Shown piece after piece: positions 44,359 to 56,289 of a stretch of DNA of 64,000 nt. The notes under the pieces are model-generated. The model searched no databases and was not told where the DNA came from. It worked only from the letters and a program-made list of their open reading frames with translations. The position numbers were made by a program, and so were the translations under genes. Origin of the DNA: Dryas octopetala (taxonomy: Eukaryota; Streptophyta; Magnoliopsida; Rosales; Rosaceae); NCBI GenBank assembly GCA_963921425.1, contig OY992838.1, positions 124,001 through 188,000 of the forward strand, read 5' to 3'. Position 1 is the stretch's first letter; each line of letters starts with the position of its first letter.

Positions 44359-45959
44359 GTTATCTTTCTCCTCCATCCCTCTGTTCCTTAGTTCATGCGT
44401 CTGGGAAATAAATTTTGATGAAGTAGGAATTCATATTAATTCTAAATCTTTCCTCTTACTTAGCCATAAGTACATACTATAATCACAAATGATTGACAAG
44501 ACATCTCTTGATAAATTTCATTACAAAAATACCTGAGCAGTTTTTTTGGACAAATCTAAGCTCCACAAGGAAAGATTTTCTTCATCAATGCTGATCAGCT
44601 TATCATGCCTTCCAGATGGCCACCAAATAATGCTGAATAAGAGAGTCAAAGAATAACATGGCAGGTCCAATAAGTCTAACAGACAATACAGAGTTTACTC
44701 AGTTCCAAAATAAATAACAAACTTTAAAGTATTTGCAATATACAAAATAAGAAAAAATAATAATAATAAAAGATAAAAGTGGAATTCATGGGAACACAAT
44801 TGGGTAACTAAATGCCCATAGAAAGTCCAGGGTACGCAAATCACCATTTAATCTTGCCAACATGTGTGTCAAGGGAGGTAATTTTTTCCAACTGAGGGGA
44901 ATTCAGTTCGCCATATAACTCAGGGATCTGCCATATTGCTGCTCCATATGATTCACCTTCAAGCGCATTGAACTTTATAAGACATCTCCCAATGTCTGAG
45001 ATAATAGACTTGCAGAGAATTGAAAGTAAAAACAAATATAAAAGAGTGATAAAATAAAAGAAGACAATTTATAATTACTCTTACAAGAATAAACATATAG
45101 AACGACAGGAAAAATAAAGAAAAATCCATCCAATTAATGCTGGAAAAATGTAATCAAATTATTTTGGGATGTCAAAACATAATAATGGTTTCTTGAAAGG
45201 TTCAACGGGTATCAGGCGAAACAGGACTGATGTTCCAAGGCCAGGGCAGAGATCCAACACACAACCAGCAGTCTTTCTCTTTCTTTGGCTTTCAGCTGTA
45301 CAATTGATAAGCTTATCCTAATCAAATTCCCAATTGTGATTTTATCAACCCCGCAACTCCCAAAATCATCCAAATGGATTGCTAACAAATCACTCATTGG
45401 AATATAGCAACTTGCAAGCATCATTCGAGCACCATTCAGATTGCATTGTAACAAAACGTGCAACAAGTAACTAAATAAACAAATAAGATCAGAAGAAAAA
45501 AAAAAAAGGAAACTAATTACCAGTAGAATAAACAGTAGAGAAGATACGCTGGTCGAAGGGGCAGGAAGCAAGGTCCCAGATCTCATTGGGGTGCGAAAAC
45601 AAACCCTCGCACACCAGCTCGGTTCCATCTGAAGAGAGCCGAACCAAATGCACCTAGTCCATTTCAATTCCATTAGATCCAGATCCAAATTAGAAACTCC
45701 GATTATGTTCAAAAATTCATGCAAGACAATAAACCTCATTTTCTTCTTTGAGACTGAGAGTGCCGGTGATGAAGCTGGTATGATCTGTGTCCGCTTTCAC
45801 ATCTGATATGCATCTGGCCTGGACGTCAAATACAGATGATTACAATCAAAATTAGGGCTTATGAATTTGGGGAAGAAATAATAATGGATTAAAGGGAGGG
45901 GTTTGGGTATTGACCTGGTATTTCAGACCATATCCGATGCCCGATGATCCTCCTTGCAT
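41518..45959 (-). CDS. EARP-interacting protein homologue (EIPR1/TSSC1), WD40, 13 exons
   Basis: Exons on the minus strand: 45959-45915, 45818-45735, 45653-45521, 44956-44845, 44632-44533, 44113-43986, 43384-43315, 42881-42793, 42623-42578, 42193-42120, 42030-41957, 41883-41825, 41559-41518. Junctions are GT–AG and in phase, giving 351 residues, close to the expected length. It starts MQGGSSGIGYGLKYQARCI and contains WD40 blades ending in IWDL, LWSLD, FWDLR, IWDLR and VNLWLA, with the family block GGAWDPHDMNAVAATC and the end VVVESVKPFLSRK. In animals EIPR1 binds the EARP/GARP tethering complexes and supports endosomal recycling and dense-core vesicle sorting; a similar trafficking role in plants is inference. 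Two introns carry compound (TG)n(AG)n microsatellites, one starting directly at a splice donor. Confidence 0.93.
42498..42572 (+). repeat. Compound (TG)n(AG)n microsatellite at a splice donor
   Basis: On the gene's strand it reads (CT)n(CA)n and starts five bases into the intron after exon 9 (TTTTG|GTTGGCTCTCT…). Confidence 0.97.
44287..44354 (+). repeat. Compound (GT)n(GA)n microsatellite
   Basis: Lies inside the intron between exons 5 and 6 of the EIPR1-like gene. Same compound layout as the tract at 42498-42572. Confidence 0.97.
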
Positions 45960-47746
45960 TGCTGCTGCACTGCCCTGATACCACGATCTTTGTGGACTTG
46001 TTGCAGGCAAGCCGCTTGCAAGACTGACACAGTGATTACATTTTAGTTTTTACAACGGCCAACGCATTTTATTTTTCTTTATTTTTTTTTCTATTTGGGA
46101 CCGATTTCGTATGATAAGCCGCGCAAAAGCCCAACAGAATTTGTTTCTTTCGTTAGTAGCCCAACATAAAAATCTTGGGATCTTCATTTTTACATTAGTA
46201 GCCTGTAGTCCTAATAATTTAATTTTATTAATAAAATGTTAATTTTTTATTTTATTCTAATATAAATTGACTGTTAAGGAGAAACATTTAATTTTAAAAT
46301 TTTAAAAATAACCTAGGAACCCATCCCACCCAACCCTGCAGCCCCACCTACTCCACTTACCGGCGGCCGGCCCGACTCCGGCATTCCCCATCGCCGAAGC
46401 CGACCACGCAGCCATCGATGGGATATCCCTCGTAGTCGTAGATATCACCCCTATAAAAGAAAAACCCATTGAATCTTTAAATTATGGCGAGCACCAAAAG
46501 TCCATAGCATTAACCCACTCCTCGTTCCTTTTTCTTCATTTTCTCTTTTTTGTTCAATTCTTTTTCTTTCTAACGTTTCACTGAAAAATTTATTTGTTTT
46601 ATTTTGGAGTGCTTTGCTACATCACAACTTGATTTTCAAATTCTTTCAAACTGAAAGTAACCCTTTTCATTCTATTTGGTTGATTTTGTCATAGAGGTTT
46701 TTTTTCAAAAAGACGCATCTTGGGAAAATTTTTGAATGGGTTGACTATTTTTTGAACTCTTCTAATTTTCGGTGCTCACCATCCAGGTGAAAGGACAACA
46801 TCGTTCAATGAGTTTAGAAAAGGAAAATGGGAAGTTGGGTTGCACGGGTGGCAAAAGGACAACATCGATCATCGTTCAATGCATCTACGAAGGTCAATTA
46901 GGATTTCCGGTGGTGATGAGGGGTGGCGGCTGTTGATGGTGATTCCGGTGGTGATGGTGTTGGGGTTAGGAGGTGGTGATGATGGTGTTGGGTTTAGGAG
47001 GTGGTAAACATATTAATGAGAATGACTGATTATGATTCTTGTTTATTCCGATTCCTGCTCATTCCGATTCCTGCTCATTCTGATTAATTTTCATACCAAT
47101 TTTTGCTCATTCCGATTCTTATTTATTTCGATTCTAATTTAATAAACATGTCTTTAAATTGAAAAATTCGGAGATTGAATACAAACGGAAAATACAAAAA
47201 TTCGGATATGAATTAGAGGTGGCATACCCGGTCCCACCCCGCCTTATTGTCATTCCTACACAATATATTTTGTACACTAACATTGTCAAACCATTTACTT
47301 AACCAATCCATTAACAACACCTTCGCTCCACTCTCACTCTCCTCCAGCATTAAAAATAAATAAATAAACAAATTAAAAAAAAAAAAGTTCAATTAAAAGC
47401 GGCACACTCAAATATGAAATATCACGTAATTATACATTTATACCCCAAGGGAAAGGCTAACTACATCTCCTCACGCCAAAAGGCCTTGTGATCTCCCTCC
47501 ACCTGCACGGCTGTACAGTCCACACCAAAAAAAGAAGACTGAAAAACGGAAAAAATCAAATGAAAAAAAAGAAAGCTCATTAAAGCTGAGAAGTAAACCC
47601 AAAGTCACCCAATTTTCTCATACTCTTACCTCTCCAATTGTTGTATCTTTGTGTGTGGATTTGGTTGGTGCCTCCTCCCATGGGAAAAATTGGATCCAAC
47701 AACAAGAAGTAAAGGAATCGATGCTAAAAATCAGAAGCCCCAAAAT
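45960..47746. other. Bidirectional promoter region, EIPR1-like / DUF7796
   Basis: A 1.8-kb gap between divergent genes. It holds a GC-rich patch at about 46350-46430, GGTGGTGAT-type repeats at 46910-47010 and degenerate copies of ATTCCGATTCCTGCTC at 47038-47140. I see no gene. The last 100-150 bp should be DUF7796 leader. Confidence 0.5.
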
Positions 47747-49886
47747 ATGAGCAGCATGTCTTTCGGCAGACGGTTTTCAGATCTTGATTGGCGGCTTCTC
47801 CTCTTAGTAATTCCTCCCCTCTCTCTCATAGTCTTCCTCTCACTTTCTGCTGCTCCCACCAACCCCTTCTCCTCTTTTGCTCCCATCCGATCCTTCCTTC
47901 TCGGCGGCCGTGCCTTCCAGCAGCCGCCGTCGGACAACGTAACCGCCGCCGTCAATTCAACTAATTACCCCTTCTCCAATCGGAAGAAGGATGACTTGGG
48001 ACGCTCCAGAATGGCCGTCTGTTTGGTAGGTGGGGCCCGGAGGTTCGAGCTCACGGGGCCGTCCATTGTGGACCAGATTCTAAACAGGTACCCCAATTCG
48101 GATCTTTTCTTGCACAGCCCCATGGACCCCAACGCCTTCAAGTTCTCGCTCCTCAAGACTGCGCCTAGGCTCGCCTCCGTCAGAATCTTCCACCCCAAAC
48201 CCATCGACGAGACCAAGTTGCAGCTCCGAGTCCTAACCGCCAAGAACTCGCCCAATGGCATCCAGGTTTTCTTTTTAATTTCTGCCTCATTTTCCTTTAA
48301 TTTAGTAATTTCTTTTTTTATTATTAATTGGGTTTCTTATACGCGTCTAATAACGGTGCTTGCATTTAATTCTTGTTGCGGTTTTGTTTCCTTCTTTTTT
48401 TCTTTTTTCTCCTCGTAGTTATTTAATTTTTTGCTCAACCAAATTAATGAATTATACCAAAGTTTTGTGAGGGGTTTTGAACTTTCCTCACTTCCTTTCA
48501 AATCACAAATTAGATAAGCTATCTTAAAAAAAAAAAAAAACAAATTATGAATTCGTATAATACAAGTTCAAAGCTTAAAGAATGCAGTCACGTTCTCGTG
48601 GAGGCGTGGAGCATGTGATTGAATACTTGAATGATTATGCCGGACAACCTCCACTGAATAATGGATATTATTAATTTTTAGAAAAAAATAATAATAATAA
48701 TAATGATATGGTTGTAGGCTTGTAGCTGACTAGCTGGGAGGAAGGTTAAAAAAGTCATCTTCTCTCTGCAATTAGTATTTATTATCAAAACTAAAGAATT
48801 CATGAGAGGCTGGTAGTCTGGTAGACCAGCCGTCAGCGGCGGTCCCACCCCAAGTCGAAACCGTTTTGGAAATGTCAAAAATGGAAGTTGGAAAATTGGC
48901 AGTACAGCCAAGTGCCACCCAGGCTGCCATTATGAATCTTCTTATCTTATAATATAATTAAAGGAAGAATTAAAGCCTTGTTATTCATTAATTCTAATTT
49001 CATTTGAATTTTTCTACTTACTGTTGTGTATAATTAATTTTGAAATGAAATGAAATTGAAACTTATAATCGAGCAATTAAAATGTTGTGGCGGGTGTGGT
49101 GTGCAGGGTCTGTTGCAATATTTCAACCTGGTGGAAGGCTGCCTAACTCTAATCCAAGCATACCAAAAACAAAACAACTTCACCTACGAGTGGATAGTCC
49201 GAACCCGAGTGGACGCCTACTGGAATGCCCCGCTCCACCCAAAATACTTCGTAGCGGGCCAGTACCTAGTCCCACCCGGCTCCTCCTACGGCGGACTCAA
49301 CGACCGCCTTGGAATCGGCGACCTCAACACCTCCACAGTCGCCCTCTCCCGCCTCTCCCTCCTTCCCCAGCTCGACTCAGCCGGCTTCCACCAACTCAAC
49401 TCGGAAACTGCCTTCAGGGCCCAACTCACCACCCAAGGGGTGCCTTTGGTCACAAAACGACTCCCCTTTTGTATCGTAACAGATCGTAAGTACGCGTTCC
49501 CGCCAAGCCGTTACGGAGTGCCGGTGGCGTCGCTGTCAAGCCCAGGCCCATTGAGTGGGACCAAGTGCAGGCCTTGCAAGCCTGTTTGCCAAGGCCCGTG
49601 CGTAGCGGACGTGATGATGGGCCTATACAGAGGGTGGAGCTGGACCCACTGGGCCAATGGGACGCTCCAACTTTGTGATGCGCATGGTGACTGGGAAAAA
49701 GGTTGGGAGAGGATATTTGACAGAGTTGCTGGGAAGAAACTCGCTGCCGAACGAAAGCGAGTTTCGGCTTTGACGGTGGAGCAGTGCATTCACGATTTCA
49801 ACCAAATGAAAAGCCGAACTGGGAATTGGGATACGCCGCCAGTGGAAGAGATTTGTAGGATAGGCCTGGCTGTGCCCTCCAACTGA
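47747..49886 (+). CDS. DUF7796-type membrane-anchored protein, 2 exons
   Basis: Exons 47747-48265 and 49107-49886 (GT–AG, phase 0) give 432 residues from [15 protein letters not shown]. An in-frame ATG at 47651 would add 32 residues of unremarkable sequence, so I prefer the internal start. Residues about 15-36 ([20 protein letters not shown]) form one membrane anchor after a short basic tail, giving a type II topology. The luminal part begins [19 protein letters not shown] and includes [16 protein letters not shown], a DXD-like region, [14 protein letters not shown] and a Cys-rich loop [12 protein letters not shown]. The pattern recalls glycosyltransferase-like Golgi proteins ([12 protein letters not shown], RTRxDxYW). 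Plant members are annotated as DUF7796, some as calcium ion-binding. No activity is established to my knowledge. Confidence 0.82.
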
Positions 49887-50499
49887 TCACTGTCTGGGCC
49901 AGTTGGCCTGGCTGCTTTTCTTTCTTTTTTTTTTTTTTTTTTCAAAAAACAAAAGAGCTTTAGCGATAGGGGAAAGAAGTCAAGAACATAGAATGAGGGT
50001 ATTTTTGGGTTCGTAGAATCTCTGTCTTTTCTTTTAAAAATTATATGGAATGCTTTGTATTATCTAAAAGATTAATCTACACAAGTTTGAAACTTTGAAT
50101 ATATCAGGGTCAACAATCAATATTTTTTTGTGTGGGAAAATAAATAATATTCAACGGAATAGTTTTCAGAATTTTGGATGCGCATCAAGAAAAGTCAGAA
50201 GGTGTCTTGACTTACTACGTAACTAGTGACAGGGGATGAAAGAATCAAGGATACAAAATTGGTTTTGTTCAAGTCTAAGTCTCTATTCTGCGTTTGAGTG
50301 AAGTAATTTGAAACTACTAAGGAATTCACAAATAACGGAATTTAAAATGACGTGATTTAAAATTTTAGAATTTGTAAATTCTCTTGTTTGGATAAATGTA
50401 ATCATAATGAAATTTAAATACGAAATTTATAATAGTTTTATAAAAGAGTGATGGTGATAGTTGCAACAATAAAAATGATGTTTGTGGTAAGTTGACGAT

Positions 50500-51000
50500 G
50501 GTAGTAGGGGTGATGGCCCACGGGCGGTGGGAGAAATGGTGGTGGCAAAAATTGGGATATTGGAGGTGGTGGCAACGGCGACATTGGCGGTGATGGTGAT
50601 GGTGGTGGCGACGGCAACAGCGATGGTGGTGGTGATGGCATTGGTGATGGAGGCGGCGGCGGCGGTGTCAGTGTCGGTGGTGGTGGCGGTGGCGGTGGCG
50701 GTGGCGGTGTCAGTGGTGGTGACGGTGGCGGCGACGGTGGTGGCAATAGTGGCGGCTGTGGTGGTAGCGGCGGAGGTGGTGTTGGTGGTGGTGGTGGCAG
50801 CCGGCAGTGATAGTGGTGGTGGCGGTGTCGGTGGTGGTGGTGGTGACGGTGGCGGCGGTGGCGGTAGTAGTAGTGGCAGAGGTGGTGGTGGCGGCGAAGG
50901 TGGTGTCGATGGTTGTGGTGGTGATGGTGGCGGCAGAGGTGGCGGTGGTGGTGGCAGTGGTGGTGACGATGGTGGTGGTGGTAGTGGTGGTGGTATTGTA
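50500..51000 (+). repeat. (GGTGGC)n-type trinucleotide array
   Basis: About 500 bp of GGT, GGC, GAT and similar triplets, almost without C outside GGC. The long Gly/Val/Ala-rich, Pro-rich and Thr/His-rich ORFs on both strands come from the repeat and are not genes. Confidence 0.93.
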
Positions 51001-51318
51001 ATTAATTGGCAAGGTAATTGGTAGACACGACTTTTTTTTTATTTTTATAAAAATTGGAATTTTGAAAATGACACCAATTTATGTGGAATTTAAACTTGGA
51101 ATTTACAGCCTTCAAATCCCAAGTTTTTTTCCACATAGAATTTACAAAATTCTATATTTATGGACCCAAACAAGAAAATTAGAGCATGTAATTTCTTAAA
51201 TGCTGAGTTTTGTTTAAATTCCAAGTTTTTTTTCTCCATCCAAACACACCATAAAAGAAAAAGAAAAGGTATAGTCTCTACACGTGCTTCAGAATTCAAA
51301 ACCGGCACCTAACCTTAA

Positions 51319-52439
51319 GGGGGTGTACTCAATCAAGACTTTGAAAGACTTTTGTTAAATTAAAAAGTTAGGAGGTACTCAATCAAGATTTTTATATACT
51401 TTTAAAAAGTCTATGAAAGTCAGGGGGTACTCAATCAAGACTTTTAAAAAGTCTATGAAAGTCATACGGTACTCAAAATGTTAATGACTTTCACAGATTT
51501 CTCAAATCCATAGACTTTGAAAGACTTTTGGCATTAAAGTATACATACCAAATCTTCTTATTTCTCTTCCATTCCCCCTCCCCAAGACTTTGAAAGACTT
51601 TTGAGAAAAGGCTTCCCCTTTTCTCTCTTCGCCTCCTTTAGCATTGCATGCGCGCGTGTATGTCCCTTCCAACATTGATACACCTATTCCTTATATTGTC
51701 TCATCACTATGCCATTACATATAAATAGATTTCTCATATACGGTTCTAACTCTAGACTTCAGTGCTCCAGAAGTTAGTTTTATGGGTTTACAACATGTCA
51801 ATTATAATATATTGTTCCACCCTTTTATTTTTTGTATGTTTATGTTGAGAGTTTCAAGGATGACTTGAGTTAGATTTATCTATTAGATACAATAATAAAG
51901 AGATTAGTTCAACATTATTTAAATTTTTGACTTATATGTTAAGTAGTAATACAACATTATTTCTTTCAAATTTTAAAATTTATATGCATTTCTCATTATG
52001 TATTATTTTATTTTTTAATTTAATTGACTTCACACTTGGTAGCTCGTTTTTGTCAACGTTACCTGGATTTAACATTATCCATGTAACATTGAATAGTAAG
52101 TTTCAACAAATATTGAAGACCAGTTTTAGATCATTCAATATATTAGTAGGTTTCTTAACAATCTTGATTTCTTGGAGATTATTCTTTCATCAGTTTGTCA
52201 TTTTTTGTTTGATTTCACTACTTTTTCATTGCCCTTCTGTTTGATTTCATTGCGTTTTCATTGCCCTTTGTGATATACGGATGCTATTATCTTACAATAT
52301 TTCACAATGATATTTGTATCAAAAAGTCATTGAAAGTCTATCAATGTCTATGAAAGTTTTTTAATAAAACTTCATGAAAGTCTATGAAAATCTGTCACTT
52401 AAAAAAAGTCTTTAAAAATCTGGATTGAGTACACCCTCC
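51319..52439. mobile_element. Non-autonomous PIF/Harbinger-like element
   Basis: The left end GGGGGTGTACTCAATC is inverted at the right end GATTGAGTACACCCTCC. Both sides carry TAA (51316-51318 and 52440-52442), the 3-bp duplication of PIF/Harbinger. Both subterminal regions repeat AAAGTCTATGAAAGTC and similar. The interior shows no transposase. Flanking host bases are themselves partly inverted (CCTAACCT / AGTTAGG), so the exact ends could be a few bases further out. Confidence 0.8.
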
Positions 52440-52812
52440 TAAGTTAGGAACCCCGAAAATGTAATTAATTGTTCTTCCTTCTTTTCCTTAGTTTCCTAGT
52501 TTTCTAGCTAGTTAGTTACTCACTTATAATTTATAGGCTAAATTATATTTTTGAAAACTATATATATATTTTTTGGCCAGGAAAACTGTATATATTTGAT
52601 TCCTAATTTCCGCCATTTTTCACTTTTACCTTGTTTTTGATAATTTTTTTCTTTAATTTTGTGATGTTACTGATGTAGTTTTATATAACGATTGCAACTA
52701 AGTTCAAAACGTTTATTTTAAATATGAAAATTGACAAAAATTAAAATACCTAAAATACTCATGTATAAGTCAAGAATAAAACTTACCTATTCCTAGACCA
52801 CTTGTGTGGTAT

Positions 52813-52816
<4 letters not shown>

Positions 52817-52887
<71 letters not shown>
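52817..52887 (+). repeat. (GA)n microsatellite
   Basis: About 35 uninterrupted GA units. Confidence 0.98.
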
Positions 52888-52891
<4 letters not shown>

Positions 52892-53828
52892 GGGATACCA
52901 CCTATTGATATCTCCGGGACATGTAAGTTTTTCTCATAAGTCAAATTTGTGTATATCGCAACTATCAGATTTTTGTCATCAGAATATTAAAGGTTAACAT
53001 TTCGAACTGTTCCAATTTTTATGAAGGTGCATAACAAAATTGTCAAAATTGAACTACAAGACAAAAATGAAAAATAAGTAAAGGTCGTAGCCATTCCGTG
53101 GATGCTTTAGCCATTCTCTTCTTGGGTTTAAGGCTTGAAGTTAAAATGCGCTCCTTAGAAAAATATTTAGGGAGATTCAGATATGATTGACCACACACGG
53201 CATTTTTTGGACATGTATTATGAATGATTAGGGATGATAACAATAAGTCAATAACAATGAGAAAGACAGGTTACCAAATGAACATTCCATCCACGTGCTC
53301 TCTCCCAAGATTACAAGTTACAACGTTCATTGGTCAGTCAAAAGACTTATCTAATTGTTAATTAATACAAGTTAAAGAAATTATGTAATTTCATTACCGA
53401 AATGAATATATATTTTATTTATTCCTTACTATTAGGTAATAAATGTAGGGCCTCCAATAACTTACTTATAGTTATAGAGTTATAGGTTGGTGGCGGTTCT
53501 TTTTTTTTAGAATGTACATAAAATCATGAGTCTTTCCTTCTTTATTCATTTTCGATGTCAATTTAATTTATTGCACAAAAAAGTGTCGATCCCCACATGG
53601 CCACATGAACCAGATAACAACATTTTAAATTGTGCCAAATTAAGAACAACATTGTTCTATTATTTACTTTATAGTTATGAACCAGATAATAGCATATTTT
53701 ACTTACATGAAAACATGGAGTGGAAATTAAGCTATATATTAGACAAAAGAAAACATAGAATAATAAATAGATTATAGATGGAGGGTAATTAAGTAGTAGA
53801 GGGTGGTTAATTAATATATAGAAATATA

Positions 53829-54121
53829 TTATTGAAAATAGGATTGGCCTGTGATATCGATGTCTGGGTCGGCGGTGGAAGGTGGGGGTCCGGGGGAGGA
53901 TGCTTGGGGGGCATGGTGGGTTCAACTGGTCAGTCAGCACTCTGCGTGTCACTGGCCGGTGGCTTGGAATTGATTCCTGCTGGTCCAGTAGTACTAGTAC
54001 TATCGCTGCCGTACATTCCGCCACCATAGGCACCATGTGTTAGTGGCTCCATCCTCGATATATTACTAATATTATCGGTAAGTGCCTCCTCTCTTCTTTG
54101 CTTTTCCCGCTCTTCTTCCAT
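53829..54121 (-). pseudogene. Small seed-maturation protein (At2g21820-like), broken
   Basis: Minus strand, ATG at 54121-54119. The frame MEEEREKQRREEALTDN leads into EPLTHGAYGGGMYG and SKPPASDTQSAD, then hits TGA at 53932-53930. Past the stop the same frame continues VEPTMPPKHPPP, and after a C-run the ending DIDITGQSYFQ with TAA (53829-53831) lies in another frame. The order of these motifs matches, from memory, a small family of about 85-100-residue seed-maturation (LEA-like) proteins. Two lesions are therefore visible: a nonsense codon (probably from a Gly codon) and a one-base loss in the C-run near 53880-53890. Both could also be sequencing errors. Assignment to the exact family is moderate. 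Confidence 0.55.
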
Positions 54122-56289
54122 ATATTCTAGCTAACTACTACTTTATTTACTTCATTCCAATTACTAATTACCTGCTTAATTCCTTCGTCCTAGCTCCAAC
54201 GAACTCAAACTCGATCGATCAAATGCTAGCTAGCTAGCTAATTAATTTGCTTCCACGACTACTCATCTCAATACATATACATGCAACTAAAGTTAAAGAA
54301 AAGTGATCATGAATGAATGACACGTGTCCAACCTTACGGTGAAGTGGCAAAAGAATGAGCTGCCTTGTCATCTACCATGCATACGAATCCATTGCTGAAA
54401 CACGTACAGTATAGCACGCACAATATTTTATGAAACGTTAGCTAACTTCTTGACCGAATAACTGGACATGGGCCAAGGTTGGGCTACCAATTCACGAGAG
54501 ATGAGAGATACAATATTCACTGGGCCGGCTTGACCATTCAGTGAAGCCCGAACTCGCAGAGGCATATCCATCCAAAAGCCCGGCAGCCTAATTAAACCTC
54601 CATCATGATTAAGATCTTTATTAATTATTTTGATTAATATTTTCCTTCTTTTTAATTAGGCTTAGTCTTGGTCACATCGCTTCCCCTCAAGAAACATAAA
54701 TCATGGCGGTTTTATACGGGCTTCGGTTTGTTTTTGGGGCTGCGCTTTCCTCTATTCAATTAATGAAATCGGATACTGAATTTATTATATCTCGGTTCAA
54801 AGGATGAAGGAGAATTTAACTCCGGACAGTACCATTTGGAGGAGGCTAAGAGAATATGGTTTGATTAATCAGAGGATTATTGTACTTATATACCTAGAGA
54901 TCAGGGTAATGGGGCGGCTCATTTCTTGCTTGTTATATATATCTTGTGAAAATATTGTTAGTTGAGAGAGTGACGTCCCAAGTTGGCTTCAAGAACATGT
55001 TTTAAATGATTGTAATTCTACTTAGTTTCTCAAGATATAAAAGTTTCTTCAATTCAAAAGAAAAAAAAATTAGTGCGTTAGTTAACCCACTGACATCTAT
55101 AATACAATATATAATTCCCTCACTCTCTGTAGGTGTCGAATATATATTATATAGATATATATAAAGGTGCGGTGCCACTTGATTAATTCTATCTTTTGTG
55201 CTCATGATCTAGCCCTTTATTTCCTAACTAGCTAGCTCCCAATAATTCTATCTCCCTTGAAAGCTAGGTTAATTCAATTTATTTAGAAATTAACCTTTAA
55301 TTGGGATTGCATGCAGCGCGCAGTTGCGCGCAGAATGATAATGATCATGATAATATTTGTAATCATCACTTGAACTGAATCAGGAATTAATAAGAGGAAT
55401 AATATTATATCAAACCACCACTAACTGCATTATATTAATTCCAACATGATTATGTATGCGGCGCTTTCATTATTCATTATTCATTATTCTTCTTGATGTT
55501 ATAGCACCGTCGTCAATCATCGTCTCTCCCAGTCTCCCTTAATTATATACCCTACCATTCCCAAATAATTAATTAAACTAATATATATTTATCATATAAT
55601 TAAATTAAGAGTAAAACACAGCATGCACTTACGTACCTAGCTTAATTAATCACTACCTCTATAATTAAATTTAAAATTTGAAAATTTGGCCAAAGAACTG
55701 GTTGCTCTATTTGTCATTATGAAAAACTTGATCAAAAGACTGTTATGTACAATAAATGAAATCTGACAACTTTGATGTGCTTTTGTTTTATAAATCAAAA
55801 TAAATGAAAAATAGAGAAGGACTGATCTAGAAATATATGATGTAGCTCTATAGCAACTCTGTTCTATTAGATTGTCAAGCAAAGGGATGCTGCACTGTCA
55901 CCATAGGCTTAGGTGACCGCTAAGAGTCAGTTTAGTCAGGGAAGGTGACTGCTCTCATCAATTGCTAATCTATATTTTTTGTAGTAGTGTCCCAAGCATG
56001 TTCTGAAGATTATATTAAGAAATTAATGACAAAAACGTGGCACATGATCCTAATTATTAGTAGTTAATATTAATTAGATTAGATCGATCGACAAGATACC
56101 TTCCTATCTAGCTCTCCACGTGGGATGACTCAATGCTATTGTGTATGTATAAGGGCATGTATCTTTTCTCTAATTATATACATAAAACTAAACTCAAAAT
56201 TAATTAAAGCAGTCGCAGTGCTAGCTACATAATTTGATAGAGGTCTTAAAGGACATATTCATCAGAACCTGTCATGTCTGGATGCCAAG
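54122..56289. other. AT-rich intergenic region
   Basis: No intact gene seen. Contains an RNase H-like remnant (54703-54925), CTAGCTAGCTAG runs near 54225 and otherwise low-complexity AT sequence. Confidence 0.55.
54703..54925 (+). pseudogene. RNase H-like (RVT_3) remnant
   Basis: From ATG 54703 the frame MAVLYGLRFVFGAALSSI followed by MKSDTEFIISRF stops at TGA 54805-54807. About 80 bp on, in another frame, IPRDQGNGAAHFL appears. These two motifs are the middle and end of the plant RNase H-like domain found in LINE-derived ORFs. It is too short and shifted to be functional. Confidence 0.55.

Larger units (their letters stand above)
49887..53828. other. Intergenic region with repeats and transposons
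   Basis: No gene seen. Holds the DUF7796 3' flank, a GGT/GGC repeat array, a PIF/Harbinger-like element (51319-52439) and a (GA)n tract (52817-52887). Sequence on both sides of the GGT array (CTTGTTTGGATAAAT at about 50387 and its inverse at about 51160) suggests the array is the filling of a further decayed inverted-repeat element. Confidence 0.55.

Noticed and set aside
50438..51024. Long Pro-rich, Val/Ala/Gly-rich and Thr/His-rich ORFs
   Set aside because: All six frames are open because of the GGT/GGC triplet array; there is no non-repeat coding sequence.
52806..52997. 63-residue ORF
   Set aside because: An Arg-Glu run translated from the (GA)n microsatellite.
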